Source: Fragilaria crotonensis (Eukaryota > Bacillariophyta > Fragilariophyceae > Fragilariales > Fragilariaceae). From it: a DNA stretch of 28,885 nt. Every line of letters begins with the position of its first letter. Positions within the stretch are counted from its first letter, which is position 1. The stretch is from positions 1 to 28,885 of the forward strand of contig JAKSYS010000740.1 in the NCBI GenBank assembly GCA_022925895.1. The letters are read 5' to 3'. The notes under the pieces are model-generated. The model was not told where the DNA came from. It did not search any database and saw nothing but the letters and a program-made list of their open reading frames with translations. The position numbers and the translations under genes are program-made. Positions 1 to 9,323 of the stretch are shown piece by piece.

Positions 1-1
1 C

Positions 2-29
<28 letters not shown>
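2..29 (-). repeat. 3' T-tail of element A (28 T on the coding strand)
   Basis: The plus strand shows 28 consecutive A. On the coding (minus) strand of element A this is a poly(T) run directly after GATTTGAGG. The polarity is opposite to the poly(A) tail usual for L1-type elements. Copies B, C and D end in the same way. Confidence 0.85.
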
Positions 30-32
<3 letters not shown>

Positions 33-142
33 CAAATCTAAGTTAACGTGCTGCCGCTTTCGTGGTATAAAAGGTCGACTCGCACGACCAGATATGATCC
101 GAGTGGGACCACGTCCAGTATCAGTAATTCGCTGTACGGTAT
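30..142 (-). other. 3' UTR of element A
   Basis: This is a non-coding stretch between the restored ORF2 stop (143-145) and the T-tail. Its terminal block (plus strand 30-53, containing CGTGCTGCCGC) is nearly identical to 18260-18284 at the end of element C, so A and C belong to one subfamily. A small inverted repeat, CGGTA-TT-TACCG, lies at 137-148 across the stop codon. Confidence 0.6.
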
Positions 143-857
143 TTACCGCACGGGTTCAAAATAAGACCGTATCGATCTCACCCTGCTATCGCTTTCTCCT
201 TTGCTCGTTTTGCGCTTTCTTTGAAAATTGGTACATTCACCGTTAGCCAATTCCGAGTTACCCATAGTGGCTTATGCATATGTTCGTGTTCTTCACGAAG
301 TAATAGTTCGCGGACTCTCGGTTCATATTGAGACGCTTGCCATATACTTCTCGCAGCTGCGCTGAAATCTCTCGCCGCATGGCACGGTCTGCTGCGTCGC
401 TCCCGTGTAACTCTTCGTTCCTTATCTTCCATAGCTTTTGCCATTCCTTCCATATCAAACAAATCAGTTTAGTTTGCCATCGGTGACCGCTGCGCCTGTC
501 CTGTGTGCCTCGTTGGGACCGCAACCTTGCATAATGGTCGTCTTGAATCCGGCTCCATTCCGCACTGAACCTCCTGTTGATCGTTTGGCGCCAACCGATC
601 GAATTTTGCTGGGTGATCAACGCTCGAACATCAGTGGAAAAGAAAATTGGCGATGCTTGAAACTCGACTTCCTCATTTGTGACCATCCAGTCTCTTATTG
701 TTTCGTTCCATAAATTGCGAAGTAATGGATTTGTTTCTTCTTTAGCGTGGAACTCATCAATGATGTGATGAAAACTGTCCCTCCAATTCTGACGACTTGC
801 GGCCGTACACTTAAGGATATGGTCCCTGGTTTCCGGCATGTTCCACAACCTGGGCAC
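143..857 (-). pseudogene. Element A ORF2, C-terminal region: zinc motif and PIP-like tail
   Basis: This is the last third of the ORF2 polyprotein, read from three minus-strand frames. A zinc motif of the form CX2CX8HX3C is split by a one-base shift near 840: the two first cysteines lie in the frame of the RNase H segment, and the DHILKC half in the frame 857-258. The conserved helical region follows, with GW-RF-EW-DYYA and WQ-WK-RN-LHG blocks shared with B, C and D. A second shift near 335 moves to the frame 462-178. A third near 182 restores the ending shared with element C, so translation ends with a Y-F-x-P motif and TAA at 143-145 instead of the TGA at 178. The zf-RVT-like finger is probably used for nucleic-acid binding. 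Confidence 0.72.
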
Positions 858-1790
858 ATTCGTGTTCTGCTTTCTTGCTTGTTTAAGCGTTCAAGAGTGG
901 GTAAGCACTCGTGTACCAGTTTTGTGATGTGTATCCGTTTCTTTATCATCTGTTTCATCGCCTTTCCATGCGCCCGCCAGTTAATCGTAGCCATAGTTGC
1001 TTCGGTGTACCCATACTTGGCTTGAATGTATTCTCGCAATGGTCCTATTGTCGCCCGGTGTCGGATATCTTGCGCATACTTCGAAGTTTTTGTTCCCTCT
1101 GGATAAACAAGAAATGCTCCTGTATTCGGTGTCATGAGTGCATATGGATGTGCGCGTCCATATTGATCTTGATACCTCCCCGCTAAATCATCAGCGTCGA
1201 CGTTTAACTGCGCCCGTAGAGTAAGTCTATTGTACGCCTTCTTCTTGTCCTGGTGGCCTTTAACATAGACCAGTTTGACTCCTGGCATATGTGTAAGAGC
1301 ATATCGGATTTCAACGAGTAAATCCCATTCAGGTATCAAAGGATCAAGGGGTGAGATTCCGAAGTGCAGTCGGGGATGCCGCAGGGCCCCGTCCCGATCT
1401 CGTCCGAATATTGTGTCAAGCATGCTTTGACTATCTGTCCCGATTGTACCGTCCCATGGTTCAATCATGTTTGTATATTCAGACAGCCTCAACAAAAATC
1501 GCAGAATTGACAGCATGCCACTGCATTCTGCTCGGTAGGAGTCCACGTATCCCCTGATGGTCCCATTCCCGTCGCTACTCGTTCGCCTTGGGATGTGCTA
1601 ATCATCCATCCGAATGATCCGTCGGTGCCATACTTCTCGGAACCATCGCTCCCGGCTTCAAATCCTTGGTGTAACTCTAAACATGCTGTATACGGATCCA
1701 CAAATAAGTCTGTATGCCGCAGGAGATCGACCTCCCATGCATCAAGCTGTTGAACGTAGTCGTCAAACGTAGCCACTGGTAACGGTCGCG
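840..1790 (-). pseudogene. Element A ORF2, RNase H domain
   Basis: This is a type I RNase H domain that would remove the RNA template during target-primed reverse transcription. All four carboxylates are readable: D in GSDGSEK, E in YRAECSG, D in GTDSQSM and D in NVDADDLA, with the VKGHQD histidine loop before the last. The first D lies in the frame open from 2265 to 1489; the rest lie in the frame 1546-695. The join is a one-base shift near 1547, at MGPSG/MDSYRAE. Another shift near 1770 links the domain to the preceding region. Closest relatives in the window are the RNase H domains of C, then B, then D. No substitution of a catalytic residue is visible. Confidence 0.82.
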
Positions 1791-2402
1791 GTTGGATACC
1801 CGAGACAGCTTGTTGATTATTTCCCATCGATGCATTCTTCCTGCCTGCTGAATTTCCACGGGTACTGCCATATTCGGAATCTCCCTCTTCGATATTGAGA
1901 TTGCTTTCTCTATACATTCGTTGAGTGTCTTCAAGCTTCCGACATTTGACATATTCCCTCCCATTCGTCGCACGTATAATGTCGATCTGTAGACGTAAGC
2001 AGGGTAAGATATCCGACTTTCTGTGGTAGTTAGTAACCAAGGCCCCAAGGGTTGGACCAATGTGCCGTCGGGATAGCTCCATAGCGCATTTGCTTTTTTC
2101 CATAATTTCCATGATACTGCAGATGGTAACTCTTGATGCACCTTCATCCACCTCGGACGATTGCTGAACAGTGATTCTTGACCCGTGAGTTTTGCTTGAT
2201 CTAACTGCGTTCCCTCTGTCGTCGCCAAATCCGATATTGTCAGCGCTCCCAGGTATAATCGACAATAATTGATTCGCCTGATTTCATTATCGCTGAATCG
2301 ACCTGATGCTAATATCCGATCCATAATGAATTCATCGTGACGTCGCTCTAGTGGTGCAACACCCGTGTAGTCCAACTGTATTCCTGCTTTGATAAAGGCC
2401 AA
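1677..2402 (-). pseudogene. Element A ORF2, region between RT thumb and RNase H
   Basis: This 241-residue open segment continues ORF2 after the RT. It is joined to the RT frame by a shift near 2410 and leaves its true frame near 1770. Conserved blocks shared with element B are NYCRLYL, ISDLAT (VSDLTS in B), and a LWKKAN-LWS-PDG motif. I recognise no named domain. The position and conservation suggest a connection region specific to this element family. The last 30 or so residues before 1677 are out of frame. Confidence 0.6.
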
Positions 2403-2419
2403 ATATCCACGCAGGGAAC

Positions 2420-4228
2420 TTAACCATTTGGATTCCAGATGCGGAGATTATCGTACACATTTTCCATCAACGGTAGTGAGGTCCCAACACAGTATTGTGC
2501 CCAAGCTACGGCACATCGGAGTAGCCTTCCTGCTGTTGTCTTGTTGCGCCAATGCCTCAAGAATAATTGAACTTGTCCGATACCTTGTTGGTCATACAAT
2601 CTCCTGAAATTAGCGCCGCCGTATTCCAATGGACCGTATATGATAGCTCGTTTTGTGTTCCGATTATATCCACATTTCGCAATGATGATTGACATCGCTT
2701 TCCGTTGAATATTGTTTAATTGAGCTGCCGTGAAGTGTGAATTTGCGAGGGGATAACCGATACTTGGTAAGTAGCACGCGTAATAGAACGTCCATGCTTC
2801 TTCTGGGGTCAATGAACATTGATACAAAAATTCGACCGAATTATCGCTCTTGGATTTCAGTTGTCGATATTGTTCGCGCTGTGTGCCCGCCGGATCTTTG
2901 TAGTGACCCAAGGTTTTGTGTGATGCATATGGAGACAAGTACGTGAGTTCTTGATCGATTCCTGATGCGGGATCTTTTACGCGGACTCCTTTGAACTGAG
3001 ACGAATCCGTCATTAGGATAGGGGCTCCTGTTACCGTGAATTGCCAAGCCATAACGTGATACGAGCACTTCGATGGTTCTAATGCTCCTCCAGAAATCCC
3101 AAGCAGTTCCGCCCAGAGTTGTGCGTTATTTTCCAACTGGGTGATAATCTGATGGCGTGCATTTTCCGTTTCCTCATGATCGAACAGGTTGGTTTGCCCG
3201 TTTGAGTCATCGACGAAGCCGACCATACCGAGTTCCACTGTTTCTGATGTACTTGGATTTTTGTAAGTTGCCTTTGCTGCTTTCTGGTCATAGCAATCGT
3301 AAAGTAGACTCGACAAGAAACACCATATAGCAGGAGAATTACCACTTCCTTGTCCTGTTCCGTATATTGGGTGAGTATTGCTATGCGTGTAGCTCTCTTC
3401 TGCTAATCCCATTTCGGTTCTGATGTGATATCTTGCGTGCTTTAGCGTCCGCGCGTTTGACGCTGTCACTGAAGGGGGCACTCCAAATGTCTGACTTGCA
3501 ACCATTGCCAAGTTTGGAACAATCCGGTCGTAGCACGAGGCTGCATCGTAATTCGTCTGCACCAATGTTTTTCTTGTTAAGCGGGAAATCTCAAACTGAA
3601 GTTCTTCGATGAATACTGGGTCTATTGCATTCCGATGAGGTCGCGATCCATATTGGCCATCGTTTAGAAGTGATAGACTCTCTGCGTGATACAATGCTGA
3701 TCGCCATTTTAATCCCATCGCTAGATTGTAATCTGCTTCATACAGATGGATAACTCTGGTACGATGGATCCGAATGTTCCCTGGTTCTTTGAACAGTATA
3801 CTATTTGCCACTTTCTGCCACCGGCGATAGGAGTATCCTCGAGTCAGGGCGTAGTTTATCAAGTGCAAATGAAGTTGGAACAAATCGGACTGCATTTTGT
3901 CAAGTTCTTCCCGATTGGCTTTGTGTTCTTCATCTTCATCTTCTGGAATGTTGGAATATTGATGCTTTGCTATCAATGCTTTGTAATGCCCGAGATGTAA
4001 TCCTGATGGTGAGGTCGCAGTGGATTCTCGCCATACTTGTAGTTTACTCTTCATCTCGCCCTCGGTTATGGAGGCCATGTGTTCCATTGTCGCTATTTCT
4101 GCTGATTGTTTCAAATGATCTAACAACAGTCGAAGATTGCTTTGCATTTCCGGATCGTGTTGGTAAGTTCCTGTTAGTAGTTGTTTCGCTGCCGAACGCT
4201 GGCCTGTGAATCCAAGGTCTGTACTCAA
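2420..4228 (-). CDS. Element A ORF2, reverse transcriptase segment (602 residues, complete RT palm)
   Basis: This is the best preserved RT in the window, all in one open frame. Visible blocks: TSPSGLHLGHYKAL (about residues 72-85), a fingers block ending HRTRVIHLYEADYNL (about 155-169), motif A NYDAASCYDRI (D227), motif B GTGQGSGNSPAIW (290-302), motif C GFVDDSNGQ (D340, D341), and a motif E-like HKTLGHYKDP before the thumb. The start at 4228 is only the first ATG after a frame shift between about 4230 and 4330. The natural protein continues upstream into the linker. The stop at 2420 reflects a further one-base shift near 2410. FVDD in place of the common YxDD, and the strongly conserved HLGHYKAL block, mark the family. 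Confidence 0.88.
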   Translation of the reverse strand: MSTDLGFTGQRSAAKQLLTGTYQHDPEMQSNLRLLLDHLKQSAEIATMEHMASITEGEMKSKLQVWRESTATSPSGLHLGHYKALIAKHQYSNIPEDEDEEHKANREELDKMQSDLFQLHLHLINYALTRGYSYRRWQKVANSILFKEPGNIRIHRTRVIHLYEADYNLAMGLKWRSALYHAESLSLLNDGQYGSRPHRNAIDPVFIEELQFEISRLTRKTLVQTNYDAASCYDRIVPNLAMVASQTFGVPPSVTASNARTLKHARYHIRTEMGLAEESYTHSNTHPIYGTGQGSGNSPAIWCFLSSLLYDCYDQKAAKATYKNPSTSETVELGMVGFVDDSNGQTNLFDHEETENARHQIITQLENNAQLWAELLGISGGALEPSKCSYHVMAWQFTVTGAPILMTDSSQFKGVRVKDPASGIDQELTYLSPYASHKTLGHYKDPAGTQREQYRQLKSKSDNSVEFLYQCSLTPEEAWTFYYACYLPSIGYPLANSHFTAAQLNNIQRKAMSIIIAKCGYNRNTKRAIIYGPLEYGGANFRRLYDQQGIGQVQLFLRHWRNKTTAGRLLRCAVAWAQYCVGTSLPLMENVYDNLRIWNPNG

Positions 4229-5195
4229 CGGTGGAACAGTGAACGGAGTCCTTGCGCTTGTCCGAAATGCTTCTGATTCCGTGTCCGAAGATGATGCAAA
4301 ACTTGAGTTGGGATATCAATCTGTTGCCACGAGGTGCACTCTTTGGATCCATCGTCAAATCTGTCGGTATTTCGATACGTGTAACGCCTTGTCGCTCATG
4401 AGTCAGTCGTAATCGTCGCAACTTTGAGAAGAGTTGGTTGAGGGCTTCCGCTTTTTGTAGATGTCGCAACCTTGTAGCTTGATCCTGATCACTTGCAACC
4501 GCCGATGCTGTCAATTCGTCGATCTTTTTTCTTCTTTCGCTTGCCCTTACTTCGTAACTGGATTTGACCAATTCTTGAACTTGGCGTTTCAATTCTTTGA
4601 GTAATTCTTTACACGCTTGTGTGGTTCTGGGCATCTCTTCGGATGGAAAAACGTCCTGCCACTCGTGCTGTATGACCTCCCAATTATCCAATCGTGTCCT
4701 CGCCATTGATAAGCACTTATTCACCACTTGAACTTTTTTCCTAGCTTGTGCTAAGTCGACTGACCAGAATGGTTTGTCGAAGTGAGGAATGGTTTGTTCA
4801 GCTGCAAGGCTCGCCGCTTCTACATCTTTATCGAGTCTTTCTGCAAATCGATGTCTATTCCCTGGCAATTCTAAGCGTTTCATCCTGTCGAAGACGTTAT
4901 GTGCATCCAGATACTTGTGTTTTGCTTTGATGTATGCCGTCACCTGTTTCAGATTGTTTGCCTTCAACACTCGTGGCTCGTATTTTGATAATGGTTGAAT
5001 CTGAATTCCGAACAACTTGTCTGTCGAAAGATCCACAAAATACGTTCGATGGTCCGTTTGGTATCTTGCGTTGAATGCTTCATACCCTGCTTTTTCCACT
5101 GCATTAATTACATGCGGGGTGGCGAGGGCGTAATCCAAACATCTCTGGCCGCGGGCGTAAGTTGCTGGAAGTCTGCCTCCGTGCCGGTGCTTCAT
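4044..5195 (-). pseudogene. Element A ORF2, endonuclease C-terminal half and helical linker
   Basis: The segment begins just after the GDFN block of the endonuclease and holds its last two motifs: LDYAL (about residue 20) and TDHRTYFVDL (D-H catalytic pair). A charged, probably helical linker of about 250 residues follows, with NRHRFAERLDKDVEAASLAAE and ERRKKIDEL blocks shared with B. The true frame ends near 4330 after IEIPTDL; the remainder down to 4044 is antisense or out-of-frame noise. It is joined to the upstream endonuclease half by a shift at an A5 run near 5215. Confidence 0.75.
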
Positions 5196-5221
5196 TACAT
5201 CAATTAAGCCAATGTCGTCTA

Positions 5222-6265
5222 CTATTTTTGCATGGAGTCTTGTTCGTCTCCGATTTGCTCATTGAAGTCGCCGACCAAGAGAATTTCATGACGTTCGCTG
5301 CGACATTGCTGAAGAAACCGTTTCAAATCTCGCCGAAAAGCCTCTCTGGGGGCGATCACCGGATCTTGTTCTTGGATGAGAAAACTTTGTTGTTGAGATG
5401 CCGCTGTCATCAAACCTTTGCCTGGACTATCTGTAACGACTTGATAAGCTGAGATTACTGTAAATATAACACCTGCTCTTCCCTGAAATGTTTGACTTGT
5501 CCATCGACCCCATTTGTCTTGTGATGTAGACTTGATTCTGCCTGTAGCGTTTCCCATTGTCATCATGAATGTGCCGCCTGGTTTATATAAATTCTTGAAG
5601 ACGACGGGGGTGTTTGCGAAGTTAATCCGTGACCGTTGCCAGTACTTACGTGTAGTATCGAATACTATACTTCGAACTGGTGATTGCATGGAGTCGAGGT
5701 TGTGTTCTTGTCCGCACGCTATGTCCGCCTGTACTTCTTGTAAAGTTGTGCAATATGTATCGAATTGTCCTCCTCTGCGATCCAGTGTAAATCCGTTGAC
5801 GTTTGCCGAATAAACTCTGAGTATTCCGTCTCCTTTATTTTCCATTTCATCGCCCCATATATGATTATTTCGTTGATTCGTTGTCGACAATTGTATCTCT
5901 CTGTTAACCCGAGTCGTTCCTGTGTCGTCTATAGTTTGCGTGAAAATCTTCCTCCATTCTGTCTGTGCGATATTCAGACGGTCCATAGGCGTTACAGAAT
6001 GCGTCCTGTGAACATTTCTATCATGAGCCTGCCTGATATACGATCCTGGATTACTATTAATCATTGTGGTTGTCGTGTGCCTCTGTATCCATGAATGTTT
6101 CCGATGTCGAGGACTTGTTGCTGCTCTCAATGCCAGAGCCTTGCTTATTGAAGTCATTCTCTCCTGAGTCCGACTTGTTGTCTTGTTCGCCTTCTTTATT
6201 CTTGGCGATTCCATTGTTTTGTTTATTGATTTGCGCTGAGCTCGATTTATCATTCCATAGGCCAT
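5222..6265 (-). pseudogene. Element A ORF2, endonuclease N-terminal half (APE-like EEP)
   Basis: This is the endonuclease that nicks the target DNA. Motifs in order: NVNGF (metal-site N), QADIACGQEHNLD (catalytic E), an FTVISAYQ strand, and ILLVGDFNE (D and N). The frame then ends at TAG after an A5 run near 5215 and continues in the segment 5195-4044. The first 70 or so residues are rich in K, R and T and may not be translated, because the frame that overlaps ORF1 (6314-6057) is an alternative N-terminus. A shift somewhere between about 6060 and 6200 would connect the two. Confidence 0.8.
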
Positions 6266-6314
6266 CTTGGTGGTCGATCATCTGGGCTGCTAACTTTGTT
6301 GGTGTCATACACAT
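6057..6314 (-). CDS. Element A ORF2 start segment, overlapping ORF1 stop
   Basis: The frame opens at ATGTGTATGA: the second ATG (6308-6306) overlaps the TGA stop of ORF1 (6307-6305) as ATGA. The 85 encoded residues are hydrophilic (N, S, K, E, D rich) with no domain, as expected of a disordered leader before the endonuclease. The frame ends at 6057, before the endonuclease motifs, so a single-base shift must link it to the frame 6265-5222. I favour this as the true ORF2 beginning because the same ATGA arrangement occurs in element D. Confidence 0.5.
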   Translation of the reverse strand: MCMTPTKLAAQMIDHQDGLWNDKSSSAQINKQNNGIAKNKEGEQDNKSDSGENDFNKQGSGIESSNKSSTSETFMDTEAHDNHND

Positions 6315-8107
6315 TCTTTGGTCTTCATTTTCGACTCTCGATTCTGACGTTTTCTCGGTGTTGCTTTGTTATCCCATCTTTTAGCTCCTTCGATGTGATT
6401 GCTTTGTACCTTTTTTATATCATCGTCATCTGGCTCGTCGATTTGTGTTGCTCTTCTTTTGGATGCATTAGACGACATCTGTGCCATCATCATTTGACTA
6501 AACATTGTTGTCATGTCATGAGTAAAGACTCTGAACTGTTCTTGCAAGGCCTGCGATACCTGACTTTGTACTTTTTCTTCGATAGTTGCTTGGTCTTGTG
6601 CTTGCTTGCCTTCAATCATGGCTAACCTCTCTCGTAACGCAGCAACCTCGTCTCTACTTTTAGCGAGTTCCTGTTGTAGGAGTTTGTGTTGTTCCGACTC
6701 GACTGTGGAAGTCTGCTCGCTTGATGAGTAAGTTTGTGATCCACGGACTTTATCTGCCCACGATGCTTTACCGACGTATGATGAATTAGCTTGGCTGCCT
6801 CCTAGTGTAGATTCGTCTGTAACGCTCTGTTGTTCCTTGCGATATATGAATGTAGGTGGACTTTCGTTTGAGATATTCGAGCCGATTGACATTGCAGTAT
6901 TAATACTGATTGTCAAATAAGAATGATCGCCTTGCGAGATGCCATCGGATTCAATCGGCGATACTGCTGGAGGTCCAGGGTATCGATCTGCCGAAACTTT
7001 AGCATCTGGTTCGACGTGTTCTTCGTACCACTTTGGAATCGCCTCTTTCAATACTTCCCGTACCTGATGATAGTTCTTTTGATGGACTAATACTTTGTAT
7101 TTTCCATCCTCATTCACGGATCGACACGGTAATAGCGAAATGACACCCGATGTAGCGATGATGCGTTCGGAAAGGTAGTGCATTGCATCTTGTCCAATGT
7201 GATTCAACACGATAACGTAGTTTGTTGCTAACGTTCGAGTTTGTGCTTTGATGAAACGCTCGAATGCATCCGGGTGACGAGATCTCATTTGAAAGGGTAC
7301 AAAGGTTCCGCTTTCTTTGTATGCTTCTTTCAATTGTTTGCTAAGCTCGTCTCGATCTGCTCTCAAAGTTTCCACTGCGTACGCTTTGGTTCTGACGATG
7401 CGTCCTTTCGCTGTTTTGATCTTTGGGGAACAATACACCAATCTAAATTTGGGGATCTTCATCCGCGGTAACGCCTGACGTAGGGTATTGGTGAACTTGG
7501 TTGTCGCTTGGTCAATGTCATAGAACTGTGGGTCGAGACCATAGATAAAACCGAGTTGTGTCGTTTCCCAGTCCGTTTCGCTCCAACGATGTTCGTTCAC
7601 GTAGAAATTATGTTCTTTCATCAACTTGAAGATTGAATTGGTTGCCTTTAGTTCGCTCAAGGAAACCACCGAACGGATTCGATGAACGATATAAGTCGAA
7701 ACGCTTTTGTGGTCCTGACTGTTGTTGGTGTACGTAGTATTCTTGTGCTGGCGAGTGTGACGATCGAAATGGAGATGAAACTGCTGGACATGCATCTCGG
7801 GATCAATACGAAGTGGCTCGATCTTACTGACTTGGCGATTTCGATTATCGAAGAACTGAATCTTATCGCTACCGAAGGCCATAATAGCTTCATGCATCCA
7901 ATTTGCATGAAGGATTGCTGGATGAATGTTGTCGTTGTTTTGAGATGGAACAAAACGAAATCTAAGCGTTATTTCGACGCTAGACTTGACAGTTGACTTT
8001 GAACTTTCTCCACGGTTAGGTGTAACTACGGTATCGTCGTCATCGCATGGAAGATCGCTTGTTGCTTGAAGGCGTCCGGTGGCATGATGAACGGAAGGGT
8101 CCATCAT
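6305..8107 (-). CDS. Element A ORF1 (600 residues), RNP protein with C-terminal coiled coil
   Basis: An intact frame with an in-frame TGA upstream (near 8135), which supports the ATGATG start at 8107. The N-terminal 45 residues are acidic and low in complexity. About residues 45-360 form a globular core that aligns weakly but along its length with ORF1 of B and D, including a (R)YPGPPAV block matching PGLPDV in B and GPPNV in D. A Ser/Thr/Gln-rich spacer follows. A coiled coil then spans about 475-555 (HKLLQQELAKSRDEVAALRE onward), ending in an MMMAQM stretch and a basic tail with KRWDNKATPRKRQNRESK. No CCHC zinc knuckle is present. The role is probably RNA binding and multimerisation; no database family is recognised. 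Confidence 0.75.
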   Translation of the reverse strand: MMDPSVHHATGRLQATSDLPCDDDDTVVTPNRGESSKSTVKSSVEITLRFRFVPSQNNDNIHPAILHANWMHEAIMAFGSDKIQFFDNRNRQVSKIEPLRIDPEMHVQQFHLHFDRHTRQHKNTTYTNNSQDHKSVSTYIVHRIRSVVSLSELKATNSIFKLMKEHNFYVNEHRWSETDWETTQLGFIYGLDPQFYDIDQATTKFTNTLRQALPRMKIPKFRLVYCSPKIKTAKGRIVRTKAYAVETLRADRDELSKQLKEAYKESGTFVPFQMRSRHPDAFERFIKAQTRTLATNYVIVLNHIGQDAMHYLSERIIATSGVISLLPCRSVNEDGKYKVLVHQKNYHQVREVLKEAIPKWYEEHVEPDAKVSADRYPGPPAVSPIESDGISQGDHSYLTISINTAMSIGSNISNESPPTFIYRKEQQSVTDESTLGGSQANSSYVGKASWADKVRGSQTYSSSEQTSTVESEQHKLLQQELAKSRDEVAALRERLAMIEGKQAQDQATIEEKVQSQVSQALQEQFRVFTHDMTTMFSQMMMAQMSSNASKRRATQIDEPDDDDIKKVQSNHIEGAKRWDNKATPRKRQNRESKMKTKECV

Positions 8108-8152
8108 CGTCGTTGAAGCGCAGGTACCAAGACCTACTCAAGATTCACGTAG

Positions 8153-8249
8153 AAAAACCTAGTGGGCTTACTATTTTCTCCTAAGTGAAAATTCTACCAG
8201 TACCGTATACCAGTAGAGGCTAACCCCGAATCCCGCTTGGTGTTGATCA
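8153..8249 (-). other. 3' UTR and T-tail of element B
   Basis: Non-coding stretch after the ORF2 stop (8250-8252). On the coding strand it has a direct repeat of TACTGGTA (within 8190-8220) and ends CCCACTAGG followed by five T (8153-8157). Apart from the AGG-T terminus I see no strong similarity to the A/C 3' UTR. Confidence 0.6.
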
Positions 8250-9323
8250 TTACTTCTTCGGCGCAAAATAGTGTTGGAGAGACTTCACACCCTGGATTGC
8301 CCTAGCTTTTGCCCGTTTGATACTTTGCTTGGCCAATGGGCCATACACTGCTATCCAGTTTTTGTTGTATGTCACTGATTTTTCGAAATGCTCGGTGATG
8401 TCCCGACACAGGAGTTTCTGCACGCTCGGTTCCATTTGATTGCGAACGTCATAAATGTCCACTAACATTCTTTCGACTTCGCGACGCTCCGCCTGTGCTT
8501 TAGCTTGGGCATCCGCGCCGTGTAACGATTTGTTGCGAACCTCCCAGAGGAGAAACCATTGATTCCACACCGTGCTAATAATGGCGGTCTGCCATCTTAG
8601 CCCGGTTTGCCGTTTGGTATCCGTCAAATGCGCTTGCCGTGCATAATATTCATCCTGCAACGAGCTCCATTCGCTACTAAACCGTCCCAGAAACAGATGT
8701 TCCCACCCAATAGCATTTTGTTGAAACACCAGACGTCGAATCGCCGATGTTGCCGTGGTCGGAGCTTGGAGTTGGTACGGAGTCCCGTCGTCGCTGGAAT
8801 ACTGGAGCCATTCGCAAAGGGCCTGAAGTAATAAAGCTTTAAGGCTAGGCATCGTACGAAGATCAGTGCACTGCTTCTCGACTGTCTGGATCATGGCCGT
8901 TCGCCACTTTGTATGAGGGGCTGAAGGACACCGGAGGATATGCTGCCAATATTCCGGGTCTCGTTGGCAACTTGGGCATCGATTCCGACGAGGATCATTG
9001 CGATGGATTCTAGCATTCGTCGGAAGAAGACCATGAACCAATTTCACTAAATGTGTCCGTTTGTTGAGATGCCGATGCATGGCTTTTCCATGTGCATTCC
9101 AATTTATAACAGACATCGTTTGTGCCGTCCACGCGTACCGCTCGCGCATATGTTCTTCTAACGCCGGTGCTGTTGCTTGATAACGAATGGCCGCATCATA
9201 ATGTGCCGTGATGGTACCTGTAGGGAACTCCGTGGACTCCTGCCCATTCGCTGAGTAGCACCTCGGGTTGAAAGGACCCAAAGTCGCGCTGGTATCTCGA
9301 CGCTTGGCCGTCTGCATCGACAT
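8250..9323 (-). pseudogene. Element B ORF2, C-terminal region: zinc motif and PIP-like tail
   Basis: One open frame covers the end of the polyprotein. The first 30 or so residues are out of register; the true frame enters near 9225. A block with INWNAHGKAMHRHLNKRTHLVKLVH, strongly conserved in all copies, precedes the zinc motif CPSC-X8-HILRC (8928-8978). The helical GWEHLFLGRFSSEW-LQDEYYAR and WLLWEVRN-LHG regions follow. The protein ends in a basic helix (KQSIKRAKARAIQ) and the PIP-like V-K-S-L-Q-H-Y-F (8265-8288), five residues from the TAA stop. The finger resembles the zf-RVT type at the C-terminus of many LINE ORF2 proteins. Confidence 0.75.

Larger units (their letters stand above)
2..8152 (-). 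mobile_element. Element A: near full-length non-LTR retrotransposon (EEP-RT-RNase H type)
   Basis: Reading the minus strand, this copy has ORF1 (8107-6305), an ORF2 that starts in an ATGA overlap with ORF1 and ends at 143, a short 3' UTR, and a run of 28 T next to the window edge. ORF2 domain order is endonuclease, linker, reverse transcriptase, RNase H, zinc motif and C-terminal tail, as in I/Jockey-group LINEs. ORF1 is intact, but ORF2 is cut into about nine frames by single-base shifts. No terminal repeats or integrase are seen, which excludes an LTR element. The 5' boundary is uncertain: only about 45 bp separate the ORF1 start from the tail of element B. Its 3' target-site duplication would lie outside the window. 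Confidence 0.88.

Noticed and set aside
2..29. Poly(A) run read as the tail of a plus-strand transcript or pseudogene
   Set aside because: The adjoining sequence is the 3' UTR of minus-strand element A, and copies B, C and D show the same orientation, so it is a coding-strand T-tail.
3746..4209. Plus-strand open frames opposite the RT and linker of element A
   Set aside because: They are antisense to conserved RT coding sequence and have no domain or homologue in the other copies.
8150..8156. TAGAAAA as a firm target-site duplication of element B
   Set aside because: Only 7 bp, A-rich and overlapping the tail; it may be chance. It is mentioned only as a weak hint for the 5' boundary.
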